Origin: Lolliginicoccus suaedae
Lineage (GTDB): Bacteria; Actinomycetota; Actinomycetes; Mycobacteriales; Mycobacteriaceae
NCBI RefSeq assembly: GCF_008312885.1
Contig: NZ_VSSO01000001.1
Span: forward strand, 62,001 to 126,000
DNA: 64,000 nucleotides
Direction of reading: 5' to 3'
This document shows positions 25,110 through 32,881 of the stretch, in pieces. Numbering within the stretch: the first letter of the stretch is position 1; every line of letters begins with the position of its first letter. Both the position numbers and the translations under genes were made by a program. The notes beneath the pieces are model-generated. The model was not told the origin of the DNA, did not search any database, and worked only from the letters and a program-made list of their open reading frames with translations.

Positions 25110-27098
25110 CTAGGTCGTGAGGGAATGCGGTTCCCGCTGAATGGCGGAGATACGCTTGTTCTTGCCGTGCGCGGCGGTGGTGTAGCACCAGGCGTAGAAG
25201 ACGATCAGCGCGTACCAGAACAGCTGCACCAGCAGGTACGCCACCGTCCACAGCCATTCCGGGACGTCATCGCTGACTTCGCGCTGCAGGAAGTGATGCT
25301 CGGTGACGAGCTCCTTCGTCTCGCCCTCCGCCGTGGTGACCTGGCGGCCCTTGTCGCTGAGGATCTCGGGATCATCGGGCGCGTAGACGGGCAGCGCCAT
25401 GTGGACGGTCGGTGCGAGGTGCAGCCGGATGAGCGTCTTCCACGAGCCGTACAGCGGCAGCGGGTGCTCCGAGGTGTACTCGCCGGGCTCGCCGGTGGGC
25501 TGCATGGCGACGCGGATCACGCCGGGGGCACCGGACTCCGGGTCCCGCGGGGGGTTCGGCTCGTCCGGGTCAGCGAGCCCCTGCCACGCGAGCGCGTACA
25601 GCCAGATGGCATCGTCAGCGATGCCCTCGGGGGTGAATCGCACAGTGATGGTGGCCATGCAGCGGCGGTCCCCGTCGCACTCGGTGTCGCCGGTGCTGCC
25701 CGGCAGGGGCTGTCCCTGCTCGTCGTAGTAGGTGACGTCGCTGAACGTGGAGGTGGCGGTGATACCGGTCCGCTCGGTCGGGGGCGCGTACACCTGCATC
25801 AGGGCGATGAAGCCGAGGATGCCGACGAGTCCGGCGGCGTGGGCCTTCCAGAAGGCGCTGCTGCGCGGGGAGAGCCGGATGACCTTCTCGGCGTCGGCGC
25901 GGGTGAAGCTGGCGCGGGCCTCGACGAGGTCGAGCTTGTCGGTGTGCCAGGCGGCGAGAAGGCCGCCGGAGAGCGCGGCGAGCGTGCCGACGGTGAGCAT
26001 CAGCGGCAGCGAGGAAGCGGGCAGCGGCTGGGGCAGTGGCATGAGGATGTGGCTCCAGCCCCATTCGGCGAGCATGCCGAGCGTGCCGACGAGCAGGCCA
26101 CTGACCAGGCCGAGCAGCACCTTGCGGCGCGGATCGATCACCAGCGCGGCCGCCTCGACGAGCAGCGCGGCGGGCAGGAACAGCAGGAACCCGGCGACGA
26201 GCACGTCGTCGAGCGCGGCGACGGTGCCCATGAGGAACAGGTGCGCGATGATGTAGACGGTCCAGGCGAGCAGTGCTCCGCCGCGGCCGAACCGCATGCG
26301 GACCGCGGTGAAGATCCAGGCGGTGATGAACCCGGCGATGATGAACTGGGTGGCAGCGGGGAACTGCGGCACGCCGAGGTCGAATTCCATGAGGAACGCG
26401 AACGGGGCGATGCAGAGGCTGAGCAGGACGGCCTCGCGGAACCTCCCGAAGGTGGTCTGGGTGCCGGGCGCGCCGATCTGCTTGGCCTCGGCGTGGAGGA
26501 GGACGATGCCGAGCATGAAGGTGACGGCGCCGCCGATCATCATGATGTGGGTGGGGCCCCATTCAGTGACGTCGGGGCCGAAGATGCGGTGCCAGATGTC
26601 ATCGGCGGGGAAGCCGATGAGCGCGATCGTGCCGGCGGCGGTGATGATGAAGCCGCCGAGGGGGCTGCGCCATCCTGGGGCGATGCGGATGGTGCGGGCG
26701 GGGAGCTTGCTGTTGTGGCCGAGGATGATGCTCAGCACGCCGGCGATGAAGAAGCCGACGATGCCGAGGAAGATCGGCCAGTGCGAGGGGTTGGAGAGGG
26801 CGCCGTCGTCGCGGCCGTACTGCATGTGCAGCGCCACGTCCCACCACACGCCGAATCCGCAGGCCAGGAGCGTGAACACGCCAAGGTAGGCGGGGAGGCT
26901 GAACCAGCGGGGCATGCCGTCGCGCTCGGCGAGCCAGTCGGCGAAGCGGCTGATGAGGGTTGTCTTGCCGGCGCGCTCGCGCAGCATCGTGTGGATTATG
27001 GGCGCGCACATCACGAGCGTGATGATCATCGCGATCGCGATGTCCTGGAAGGATGCGCCGCCTACTGGTGCGGTCTCTGGTGGCTGTGCGACAAGCAT
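25110..27098 (-). CDS. Large polytopic membrane protein with repeated D-x3-H-x13/14-H motif
   Basis: 662 residues, the first gene of the operon. About 11 hydrophobic segments fill residues 15-445; then comes an extracytoplasmic beta-rich domain (about 450-620, with two Cys in DTECDGDRRCMA) and a final helix (about 625-648). Two related blocks occur in the first third: D87-VAL-H91 followed by H106 in NPSHW, and D166-DIW-H170 followed by H184 in GPTHIMMIGG. Each lies at a helix boundary. Such repeated Asp/His sets suggest a metal site. The family is annotated only as hypothetical as far as I know. Its partnership with a cupredoxin-like lipoprotein hints at copper. Confidence 0.78.
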   Translation of the reverse strand: MLVAQPPETAPVGGASFQDIAIAMIITLVMCAPIIHTMLRERAGKTTLISRFADWLAERDGMPRWFSLPAYLGVFTLLACGFGVWWDVALHMQYGRDDGALSNPSHWPIFLGIVGFFIAGVLSIILGHNSKLPARTIRIAPGWRSPLGGFIITAAGTIALIGFPADDIWHRIFGPDVTEWGPTHIMMIGGAVTFMLGIVLLHAEAKQIGAPGTQTTFGRFREAVLLSLCIAPFAFLMEFDLGVPQFPAATQFIIAGFITAWIFTAVRMRFGRGGALLAWTVYIIAHLFLMGTVAALDDVLVAGFLLFLPAALLVEAAALVIDPRRKVLLGLVSGLLVGTLGMLAEWGWSHILMPLPQPLPASSLPLMLTVGTLAALSGGLLAAWHTDKLDLVEARASFTRADAEKVIRLSPRSSAFWKAHAAGLVGILGFIALMQVYAPPTERTGITATSTFSDVTYYDEQGQPLPGSTGDTECDGDRRCMATITVRFTPEGIADDAIWLYALAWQGLADPDEPNPPRDPESGAPGVIRVAMQPTGEPGEYTSEHPLPLYGSWKTLIRLHLAPTVHMALPVYAPDDPEILSDKGRQVTTAEGETKELVTEHHFLQREVSDDVPEWLWTVAYLLVQLFWYALIVFYAWCYTTAAHGKNKRISAIQREPHSLTT

Positions 27099-27170
27099 TG
27101 TCGATATGCCCTCTCTGTCACACGGGATCGCTACGGGATGGGCGCTCCGTTGCGCTCACAGCGAAACCGA

Positions 27171-27200
27171 ATTAACTGGACAAGACGATACACATATCAA
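27171..27200 (-). promoter_or_regulatory. Possible promoter of the membrane/cupredoxin operon
   Basis: On the minus strand TTGATA (27200-27195) and GTTAAT (27176-27171) are spaced by 18 nt, about 75 nt before the operon start. This short stretch is AT-richer than its surroundings. Confidence 0.4.
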
Positions 27201-27328
27201 TGATGCGCTTCCTAGGCTCTGAGCGGGAGATGTGAGGACAACCTCATGAAATCTTTCTGGTGATCGAGGTCGCAGGAAGCAAGGCGCTAGCGGCGCGACA
27301 ATGGCCGATCCGCGAGCCCGCATGCGCT

Positions 27329-28321
27329 CTAGCGGGCGAGCCCCATGCTGGACTGGTGCCACTCGCTGACGATGTTGCCGATGATGATCTCGTGCCCCGG
27401 ACCGGTGAGGCCCGCGCTGCGGTGGCGGCGCGTTGCCAGCGCGAGCCGGTCCGCGGTCTCGTTGAGCTCATGGCCGGCATGACCCTTGATCCACTGGATC
27501 TCGATCTGTCGCCCCTGCCGCTTGGCATTGATGCGATCGACGAGCGAGCGGGCACGCTCCGGAGCGGTGCTCGGGTTGTTGATCGCCGACACTGCTGGCT
27601 TGCTATCGCTGAGGATGCGTAGCGGGCGCCGGCCCTGGCAGGACGCGATCGCGAGCTGGATCGCGGCGAGCTCCGCGAGGAATACATCGGACACGGCCGG
27701 CAGGTACTTGGTGACGTGCCTGCCCTCGGCGTCCATCACAGCGATTCCCGCGCCGGGCCGCCCGCGGCGTAGCGACGCATCCGTGCACACGATCAATGGC
27801 CCCCGCTGCCGCTCGTGGCGCTCGGCGAGCGCTGCCTGGCGGGCGAGGACCTGGTCCTCGGCGAGCGCGGCGGACCGGCTCAGGGCAGCTCGGACCGAGC
27901 TGCGGGCAAACGCGCCCGAGACCTCGCAGCCGGGGAAGGAGGCAGAGGCGCCGTGCAGCAGCGACAGCAGCAGGGGATCGTGCGCATGCACGGCGAGGCT
28001 CCGGCCGGTAGAGCTGGCGAGCTCGTAGAGGTGCGCGAAGCAATCGAGCCCGGCGCGGGCGGCCAAGCGCGCGGCCGCAAGCTCATCCGAGCACGTGGGG
28101 ATGGGGCTGCGCGCCACCGTCGCGGTCGTCCACATGCGATCAGTGACGCTGGCGACCGCCCAGGCCGAATCGATCGGGCCTCCATCGGTGACGAACGGTC
28201 CCCGGAATGTGCGGATGACGGCCCACAGGCCAGGCGGCGGGTCGAGGGCTACGCCGCGCGAAGCCTGGCCCGTGGCACCGCGCCGCACGAGGTCGAGCCA
28301 CTTGCCTGCTGGTTCCCGCAT
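27329..28321 (-). CDS. RNase H domain protein, possibly with two RNase H-like folds
   Basis: 330 residues from ATG 28321 with GGGAGGG upstream. The C-terminal domain (about 180-310) is a type I RNase H: VCTDASLRRGRPGAGIAV, LAELAAIQLAI, ILSDSKPAV and IQWIKGHAGHELNETADRLA, with all four acidic catalytic residues and the basic WIKGHAG handle. The N-terminal part (about 40-150) has a similar order of elements: VTDGGPIDSAWAVAS, CSDELAAARLAA and VHAHDPLLLSLL. This suggests a second, degenerate RNase H-like fold, an inference from pattern. It probably acts on RNA in RNA/DNA hybrids. Divergent from wzm. Confidence 0.82.
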   Translation of the reverse strand: MREPAGKWLDLVRRGATGQASRGVALDPPPGLWAVIRTFRGPFVTDGGPIDSAWAVASVTDRMWTTATVARSPIPTCSDELAAARLAARAGLDCFAHLYELASSTGRSLAVHAHDPLLLSLLHGASASFPGCEVSGAFARSSVRAALSRSAALAEDQVLARQAALAERHERQRGPLIVCTDASLRRGRPGAGIAVMDAEGRHVTKYLPAVSDVFLAELAAIQLAIASCQGRRPLRILSDSKPAVSAINNPSTAPERARSLVDRINAKRQGRQIEIQWIKGHAGHELNETADRLALATRRHRSAGLTGPGHEIIIGNIVSEWHQSSMGLAR

Positions 28322-28550
28322 CGCGATTGCCCTCCCCTGATCCCTTGCCGCCCTTGGCCGCCCCCTCGAGCACGTGCCCCTTCCGCACCGGACCAGCCAT
28401 GATATCGCAGGCACGCCTGCGGAGGCACCACACGAGTACTGGTCGCGGCCGCAGCGGCGTCACGTGCTGCTCGGCCGCCGGATCAGCCCTCGCATCCGCT
28501 GTTGATAGTCTGGCCCCTGCCCTGCTTCTCGATGCTCCCGGAGGGGATCC

Positions 28551-29453
28551 ATGCCCGCACCGCTAGATGAGCAGGCTGCATCCAATCGCCTGACGCGGGT
28601 GAACGCGCCACGACCGTTCCTCCTCGGATTCGGCACCTCAGCGCGCGAGGTATGGCGCTACCGGGAGCTGCTGGGCAACCTCATCCGCAAGCAGGTCACG
28701 GTCAAGCACAAGAACTCGTTCCTCGGCTTCCTGTGGAGCCTGCAGATCCCGCTCGTCCAGCTCGCTGTCTACTGGCTCGTCGTGGGACAGATCCTGCGCG
28801 CGGGCGACATTCCGTATTTCGGCCTGTTCATCTTCTGCGGCCTCGCGGTCTGGGCGTTCTTCGCGGACCTCCTCCAATCGACCACCGCATCGATCGTGAG
28901 CAATTCGGCGCTCGTGAAGAAGGTGTATTTCCCGCGGGAGCTGTTCCCGCTCTCCACCACGGGCGCTGCCGTCGTCAACTTCTCCTATTACCTGGCGATC
29001 CTTCTCGGAGGCGTGGCGCTAGCGGGTGTTCTCAGCGGAGTCTGGCCGGATCCCGCGCGAATCGCTCTCCCGGCCCTCGGCTTGCTCACGGTCATCGTGT
29101 TCGGGCTCGCGCTGGGCATGTTCCTCGCCGCGGTGAACGTGTACCTGCGCGATGTCCAGCACTTTGTCACCGTGATCATGATGCCGTGGTTCTGGCTCAC
29201 CCCGATCATCTACGACATCAGCATGGTGGAGCGCGCCCTGCCAGCCTGGCTCTACGAGATATACCTGCTGAATCCAATGGTGCCTGTCATCTATTCGTTC
29301 CGCGCGTTCTTCTGGCCGCAGGGCGTCGACTATGGCTTCGGTGATGGGCTGTATCCGCGGTTGTTGCTAGCGCTCGGCGTTTCGCTGGTGCTGCTGTGGA
29401 TCTCGCAGCGGATCTTCTCCCGCTTGCAGGGCAACTTCGCGCAGGAGCTGTGA
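28551..29453 (+). CDS. wzm: Polysaccharide ABC exporter permease (Wzm)
   Basis: 300 residues; ATG at 28551 with a GGAGGGG ribosome binding site. About six transmembrane helices, with the ABC-2 family blocks KQVTVKHKNSFLGFLWSLQ (residues 45-63), SALVKKVYFPRELFPLS and VYLRDVQHFVTVIMMPWFWLTP. It forms the channel for export of lipid-linked polysaccharide with the ATPase encoded next. In mycobacteria the related pair exports the galactan precursor, but the glycosyltransferases here are not GlfT-like, so a different surface polysaccharide is likely. The stop overlaps the wzt start by 1 nt. Confidence 0.93.
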   Translation: MPAPLDEQAASNRLTRVNAPRPFLLGFGTSAREVWRYRELLGNLIRKQVTVKHKNSFLGFLWSLQIPLVQLAVYWLVVGQILRAGDIPYFGLFIFCGLAVWAFFADLLQSTTASIVSNSALVKKVYFPRELFPLSTTGAAVVNFSYYLAILLGGVALAGVLSGVWPDPARIALPALGLLTVIVFGLALGMFLAAVNVYLRDVQHFVTVIMMPWFWLTPIIYDISMVERALPAWLYEIYLLNPMVPVIYSFRAFFWPQGVDYGFGDGLYPRLLLALGVSLVLLWISQRIFSRLQGNFAQEL

Positions 29454-30664
29454 TGGCCGGAAACGACAACATCGTCATCCGCACGGTCGACCTGTCGAAG
29501 CGGTTCACCATCCGCAAGGACAAGTCGCTCAAGGAGCGTGTCCTCAAGCGAGGCCGGGGACGATCGCACGCCGAGCAGTTCTGGGCCTTGCGCGATGTCA
29601 ACCTCGAGATCGCTTCGGGGCACACCATTGGCCTGATCGGGCCCAATGGCTCGGGCAAGAGCACCTTGCTGCAGATGATCACCGGCATCATCACGCCGAC
29701 CACGGGCTATATCGAGCGCACCGGTCGCGTGGCCGCGCTGCTCAATCTAGGTGCCGGTTTCCACCCCGATCTCACGGGCAGGGAGAACGTATACCTGAAC
29801 GCGTCCATCCTGGGCCTCACCCGCAAGGAGATCGATCGGCATTTCGAGGCCATCGTGGCGTTCTCCGAGATCGAGAAGTTCATCGATACGCCGGTGAAGT
29901 TCTATTCGTCCGGGATGTACGTGCGGCTCGCGTTCGCGGTCGCGGTCCATGTCGATCCCGACATCCTCATCATCGATGAGGTCCTCGCGGTCGGCGACGA
30001 GGCATTCCAGCGCAAGTGCCGGGATCGCATCAAGCTATTCCAGGACCGGGGCAAGACAATAGTGCTCGTGACCCATTCGCTCGACCAGGTGGAGCAATGG
30101 TGCGACCGCGCGATCCTCCTGGTCAAAGGCGATGTGGTGGCGGAGGGCAACCCGAAGGATGTGGTGGCCCGCTTCCGCGAGATCCAGCGCGGCCCCGGGG
30201 CGCGGCCGAGCGCGGGCGCGCAGCGCACCGATGTGGAGATCTCGGCCGCCCGCGCCCTCGGGCCCGACGGAGCCCCGGCGGGAACGCTCGCCAGCGGATC
30301 CCCGATGGCTCTCGAGTGCGACATCACCAGCGAGCAAGCGCTCACGGATTGGTCGGTGCGCATCGAGCTCCGCAAGGCCGATGGCACGCTCGCGCATGCC
30401 TCCACGACCACCCAGCGTGGCATCGCCATGCCCGATCTAGCTGGCGCCATGACCATCCGGATCGATTTCCCCGCCCTTCCCCTGGCGGCCGGGAAGTACC
30501 ACGCGGACCTCGCCGTGCTCGAGGCGCAGGGACAGGTGCTGCACGAGCGCAAGCAGGCCGTGCGCTTCATCATTGCCCGGGAATGCGAGGACGGGGGAGT
30601 GGTCGCTCTTGATCCGCGCGTCACTGTGGTCGATGGCAGAGCACCAGCGAGGGTCGTGGAGTGA
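29453..30664 (+). CDS. wzt: Polysaccharide ABC exporter ATPase with C-terminal domain (Wzt)
   Basis: 403 residues from ATG 29453. The nucleotide-binding domain (1-245) has Walker A GPNGSGKST, the Wzt-type YSSGMYVRLAFAVAVH signature and Walker B DILIIDEVLAVGDE. The extension (about 255-395) is beta-rich and resembles the carbohydrate-binding domain that in O9a/O8-type Wzt recognises the capped polysaccharide end. The mycobacterial galactan ATPase (about 270 residues) lacks such an extension. This suggests export of a finished, end-modified chain. The gene stop overlaps the next start by 4 nt. Confidence 0.92.
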   Translation: MAGNDNIVIRTVDLSKRFTIRKDKSLKERVLKRGRGRSHAEQFWALRDVNLEIASGHTIGLIGPNGSGKSTLLQMITGIITPTTGYIERTGRVAALLNLGAGFHPDLTGRENVYLNASILGLTRKEIDRHFEAIVAFSEIEKFIDTPVKFYSSGMYVRLAFAVAVHVDPDILIIDEVLAVGDEAFQRKCRDRIKLFQDRGKTIVLVTHSLDQVEQWCDRAILLVKGDVVAEGNPKDVVARFREIQRGPGARPSAGAQRTDVEISAARALGPDGAPAGTLASGSPMALECDITSEQALTDWSVRIELRKADGTLAHASTTTQRGIAMPDLAGAMTIRIDFPALPLAAGKYHADLAVLEAQGQVLHERKQAVRFIIARECEDGGVVALDPRVTVVDGRAPARVVE

Positions 30665-32868
30665 CTGTCACCATCGCCCGAGCTGTCGGTGAAGCGCAGG
30701 GCGCATTGCCTGACGGCGATGAGCCGATCGTGATGATCGCCGTGCACGGCTCCTACGACGACGTCGTGCGCTGCTACGAGTCGTTCCTGCGGGAGACCGA
30801 TCCGCGCGTCCCGCTACTGGTGATCGATGACGCGAGCCCGGATGAGCGCGTGGTGACCGTCCTCGACGGGCTCCTGCGGCGCATGGGCGCCGCCCACACG
30901 GTGGTGGTGCTGCGCCAGCCGGAGAACCTCGGATTCGTGGGCTCGGCGAACAATGCGTTCGCCATAGCCCGGGGCCGGGACGTGGTGATCCTCAACTCCG
31001 ACACCATCGTCGGCCCGGAATGGCTGCCGCGGCTGCAGGCGGCAGCCCGGTCGAGCTCCACCATCGCGACCGCGACCGCGCTGACCAATCACGGCACCAT
31101 CGTCTCGGTCAGCGCCGACGGCAAGCCCGCATCCACCGTCCCCGGTGGCCACGATCCCCGCGAGGCAGCGATCCGCGTCGCGCGGGCAGCGACCAGGACG
31201 CGGCCCCGCTTGCCCACTGGCATCGGGCATTGCCTCTACATCACCCGGCGCGCGCTCGATGTCGTCGGCGGATTCGACGACGAGTTCGCGCCCGGATACG
31301 GCGAGGAGGTCGACTTCTGCCAGCGCGCCCTCGCGCATGGCCTCCAGCATGTGGTCGCCGACGATGTCTTCATCTACCACCGCGGTGGTGCGAGCTTTGG
31401 TGAATCGCCCCGCAAGCGACAGCTGCAGGCCGCCCACGAGCGCATCATCGCGCAGCGCTACCCCTACTACCACCCGTGGGTGCGCGAGCTTGCTATCGAC
31501 GAGGGCTCGATGCTCGCCGCCGCGCTGCTCACCGCTCGCGCCGCGCTCGAGGGGCTGCACATCGCGGTGGATGGGACCTGCCTCGGGGCGCGGGTCGCTG
31601 GCACCCAGGTGAACGTGCTCGCCACGACGACGGCGCTGGCCATGCACCCGTGCGTGGCACGGGTAACCCTCTACACGCAGCGCATGGTCCCGCAGTACGC
31701 CCGCGATGCCACCGAGGGCATCCCCGGCCTGGAGCTGCGAACCATGCCGCGCGGCCGCGTCGACAGCGCCAGCAAGGCGCATGTGGTTGTTCGGCCGTAC
31801 CAGGTGCAGCATCAGTGGGAACTGGACGTGCTGCGTGGCATCGCGCACCGCGTGGTGGTCACTTGCCTGGACCTGATCGCCTATGACAATCCCGCCTACT
31901 TCGGCACGGGCGCGGAGTGGCAGCGGTACCGCGACGCGACGCGGGCGATGTTCCGCGAGGCCGATGCGATCGGGTTCCTCAGTGGACACGTCGTCAATGC
32001 CGCGCGCGCCGAGGGAATGCTCGATGGAGACGTGCCGCACGGCATCGTGGGCAGCGGCACCGACCACGTGATCGTGCCGCAGGAACCGCCGGCACGACCA
32101 TCGGGGCTCGGGGATATCGAGCCAGGCTACGTGCTGGTCCTGGGCTCGGCGTACCACCACAAGAACCGGCCCTTCGCGATCGCCGTGCACCAGCAGATGC
32201 GGGAGCGCGGGTTTCGCGGGCCGCTCGTGCTGTGCGGAGCAAGCCCGGCGCACGGCTCGACACTGCCGGACGAGCGCCGCCTGATCTCTGAGCCGGGCGC
32301 AGTGGCAGGCGCAGTGGTCACCCTCGGTTCCTTCCCCGAGGAGCACAAGGCCTGGCTGTACCAGAATGCCGCCCTCGTGCTGTACCCCACCTTGTCGGAG
32401 GGCTTCGGGCTGATCCCGTTCGAAGCGGCCCAGCATGGTGTGCCGGTGCTGTCCACCAGAGCAGGCTCGCTCGACGAGGTGCTGCCCCGGGGCATCCCCA
32501 CCATCGACGCGCTCGACGCCGACCAGGTCGCGGGGATAGCAATGAAACTGCTCGGCGACCAGTCCGCGCGGGACGACCTGATCGATCGGCTCCGCGACCA
32601 TGCCACCGCGCATTCGTGGGCCCGGACCGCCGATGCGCTGGTCGAGCTAGCACGGGCCAGTCTCGGTCGACCCCCACGATCGGGCGACCACGGGCACGAG
32701 GGACAGCGCGGGGCCAAGGGCATCTCCAGGACGATGGGAAACCTGATGGATTCGACCGTGATGCTCTATAACGCGATGCCAGGGGCGCGGGAAGCGATCA
32801 CGCCGCAGGGGTCGCGGCGCGAGCAAGCGGCCCGGCGCGTCCTCGGAACGATCCGGCGGATGCGGTAG
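30661..32868 (+). CDS. Two-domain glycosyltransferase (GT2 then GT4)
   Basis: 735 residues from a GTG at 30661, coupled to wzt. The GT2 domain (about 20-290) has VIDDASPDE, ENLGFVGSANNAFAIARG, the DxD-equivalent LNSDTIV and GYGEEVDFCQRA. The GT4 domain (about 300-680) has VLVLGSAYHHKNRPFAI and SEGFGLIPFEAAQHGVPVLS with the E-x7-E motif. A polar tail of about 50 residues follows. It probably adds two different sugars in succession to the exported glycan at the inner face of the membrane. Domain order is the reverse of the gene at 32882-35170. Confidence 0.88.
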   Translation: MTVTIARAVGEAQGALPDGDEPIVMIAVHGSYDDVVRCYESFLRETDPRVPLLVIDDASPDERVVTVLDGLLRRMGAAHTVVVLRQPENLGFVGSANNAFAIARGRDVVILNSDTIVGPEWLPRLQAAARSSSTIATATALTNHGTIVSVSADGKPASTVPGGHDPREAAIRVARAATRTRPRLPTGIGHCLYITRRALDVVGGFDDEFAPGYGEEVDFCQRALAHGLQHVVADDVFIYHRGGASFGESPRKRQLQAAHERIIAQRYPYYHPWVRELAIDEGSMLAAALLTARAALEGLHIAVDGTCLGARVAGTQVNVLATTTALAMHPCVARVTLYTQRMVPQYARDATEGIPGLELRTMPRGRVDSASKAHVVVRPYQVQHQWELDVLRGIAHRVVVTCLDLIAYDNPAYFGTGAEWQRYRDATRAMFREADAIGFLSGHVVNAARAEGMLDGDVPHGIVGSGTDHVIVPQEPPARPSGLGDIEPGYVLVLGSAYHHKNRPFAIAVHQQMRERGFRGPLVLCGASPAHGSTLPDERRLISEPGAVAGAVVTLGSFPEEHKAWLYQNAALVLYPTLSEGFGLIPFEAAQHGVPVLSTRAGSLDEVLPRGIPTIDALDADQVAGIAMKLLGDQSARDDLIDRLRDHATAHSWARTADALVELARASLGRPPRSGDHGHEGQRGAKGISRTMGNLMDSTVMLYNAMPGAREAITPQGSRREQAARRVLGTIRRMR

Positions 32869-32881
32869 GCAGGGGCGCGCA

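Noticed and set aside
25002-27203. 733-residue plus-strand frame opposite the large membrane protein gene
   Set aside because: Charged, repetitive translation; the minus strand encodes a clear polytopic protein with coupled neighbours.
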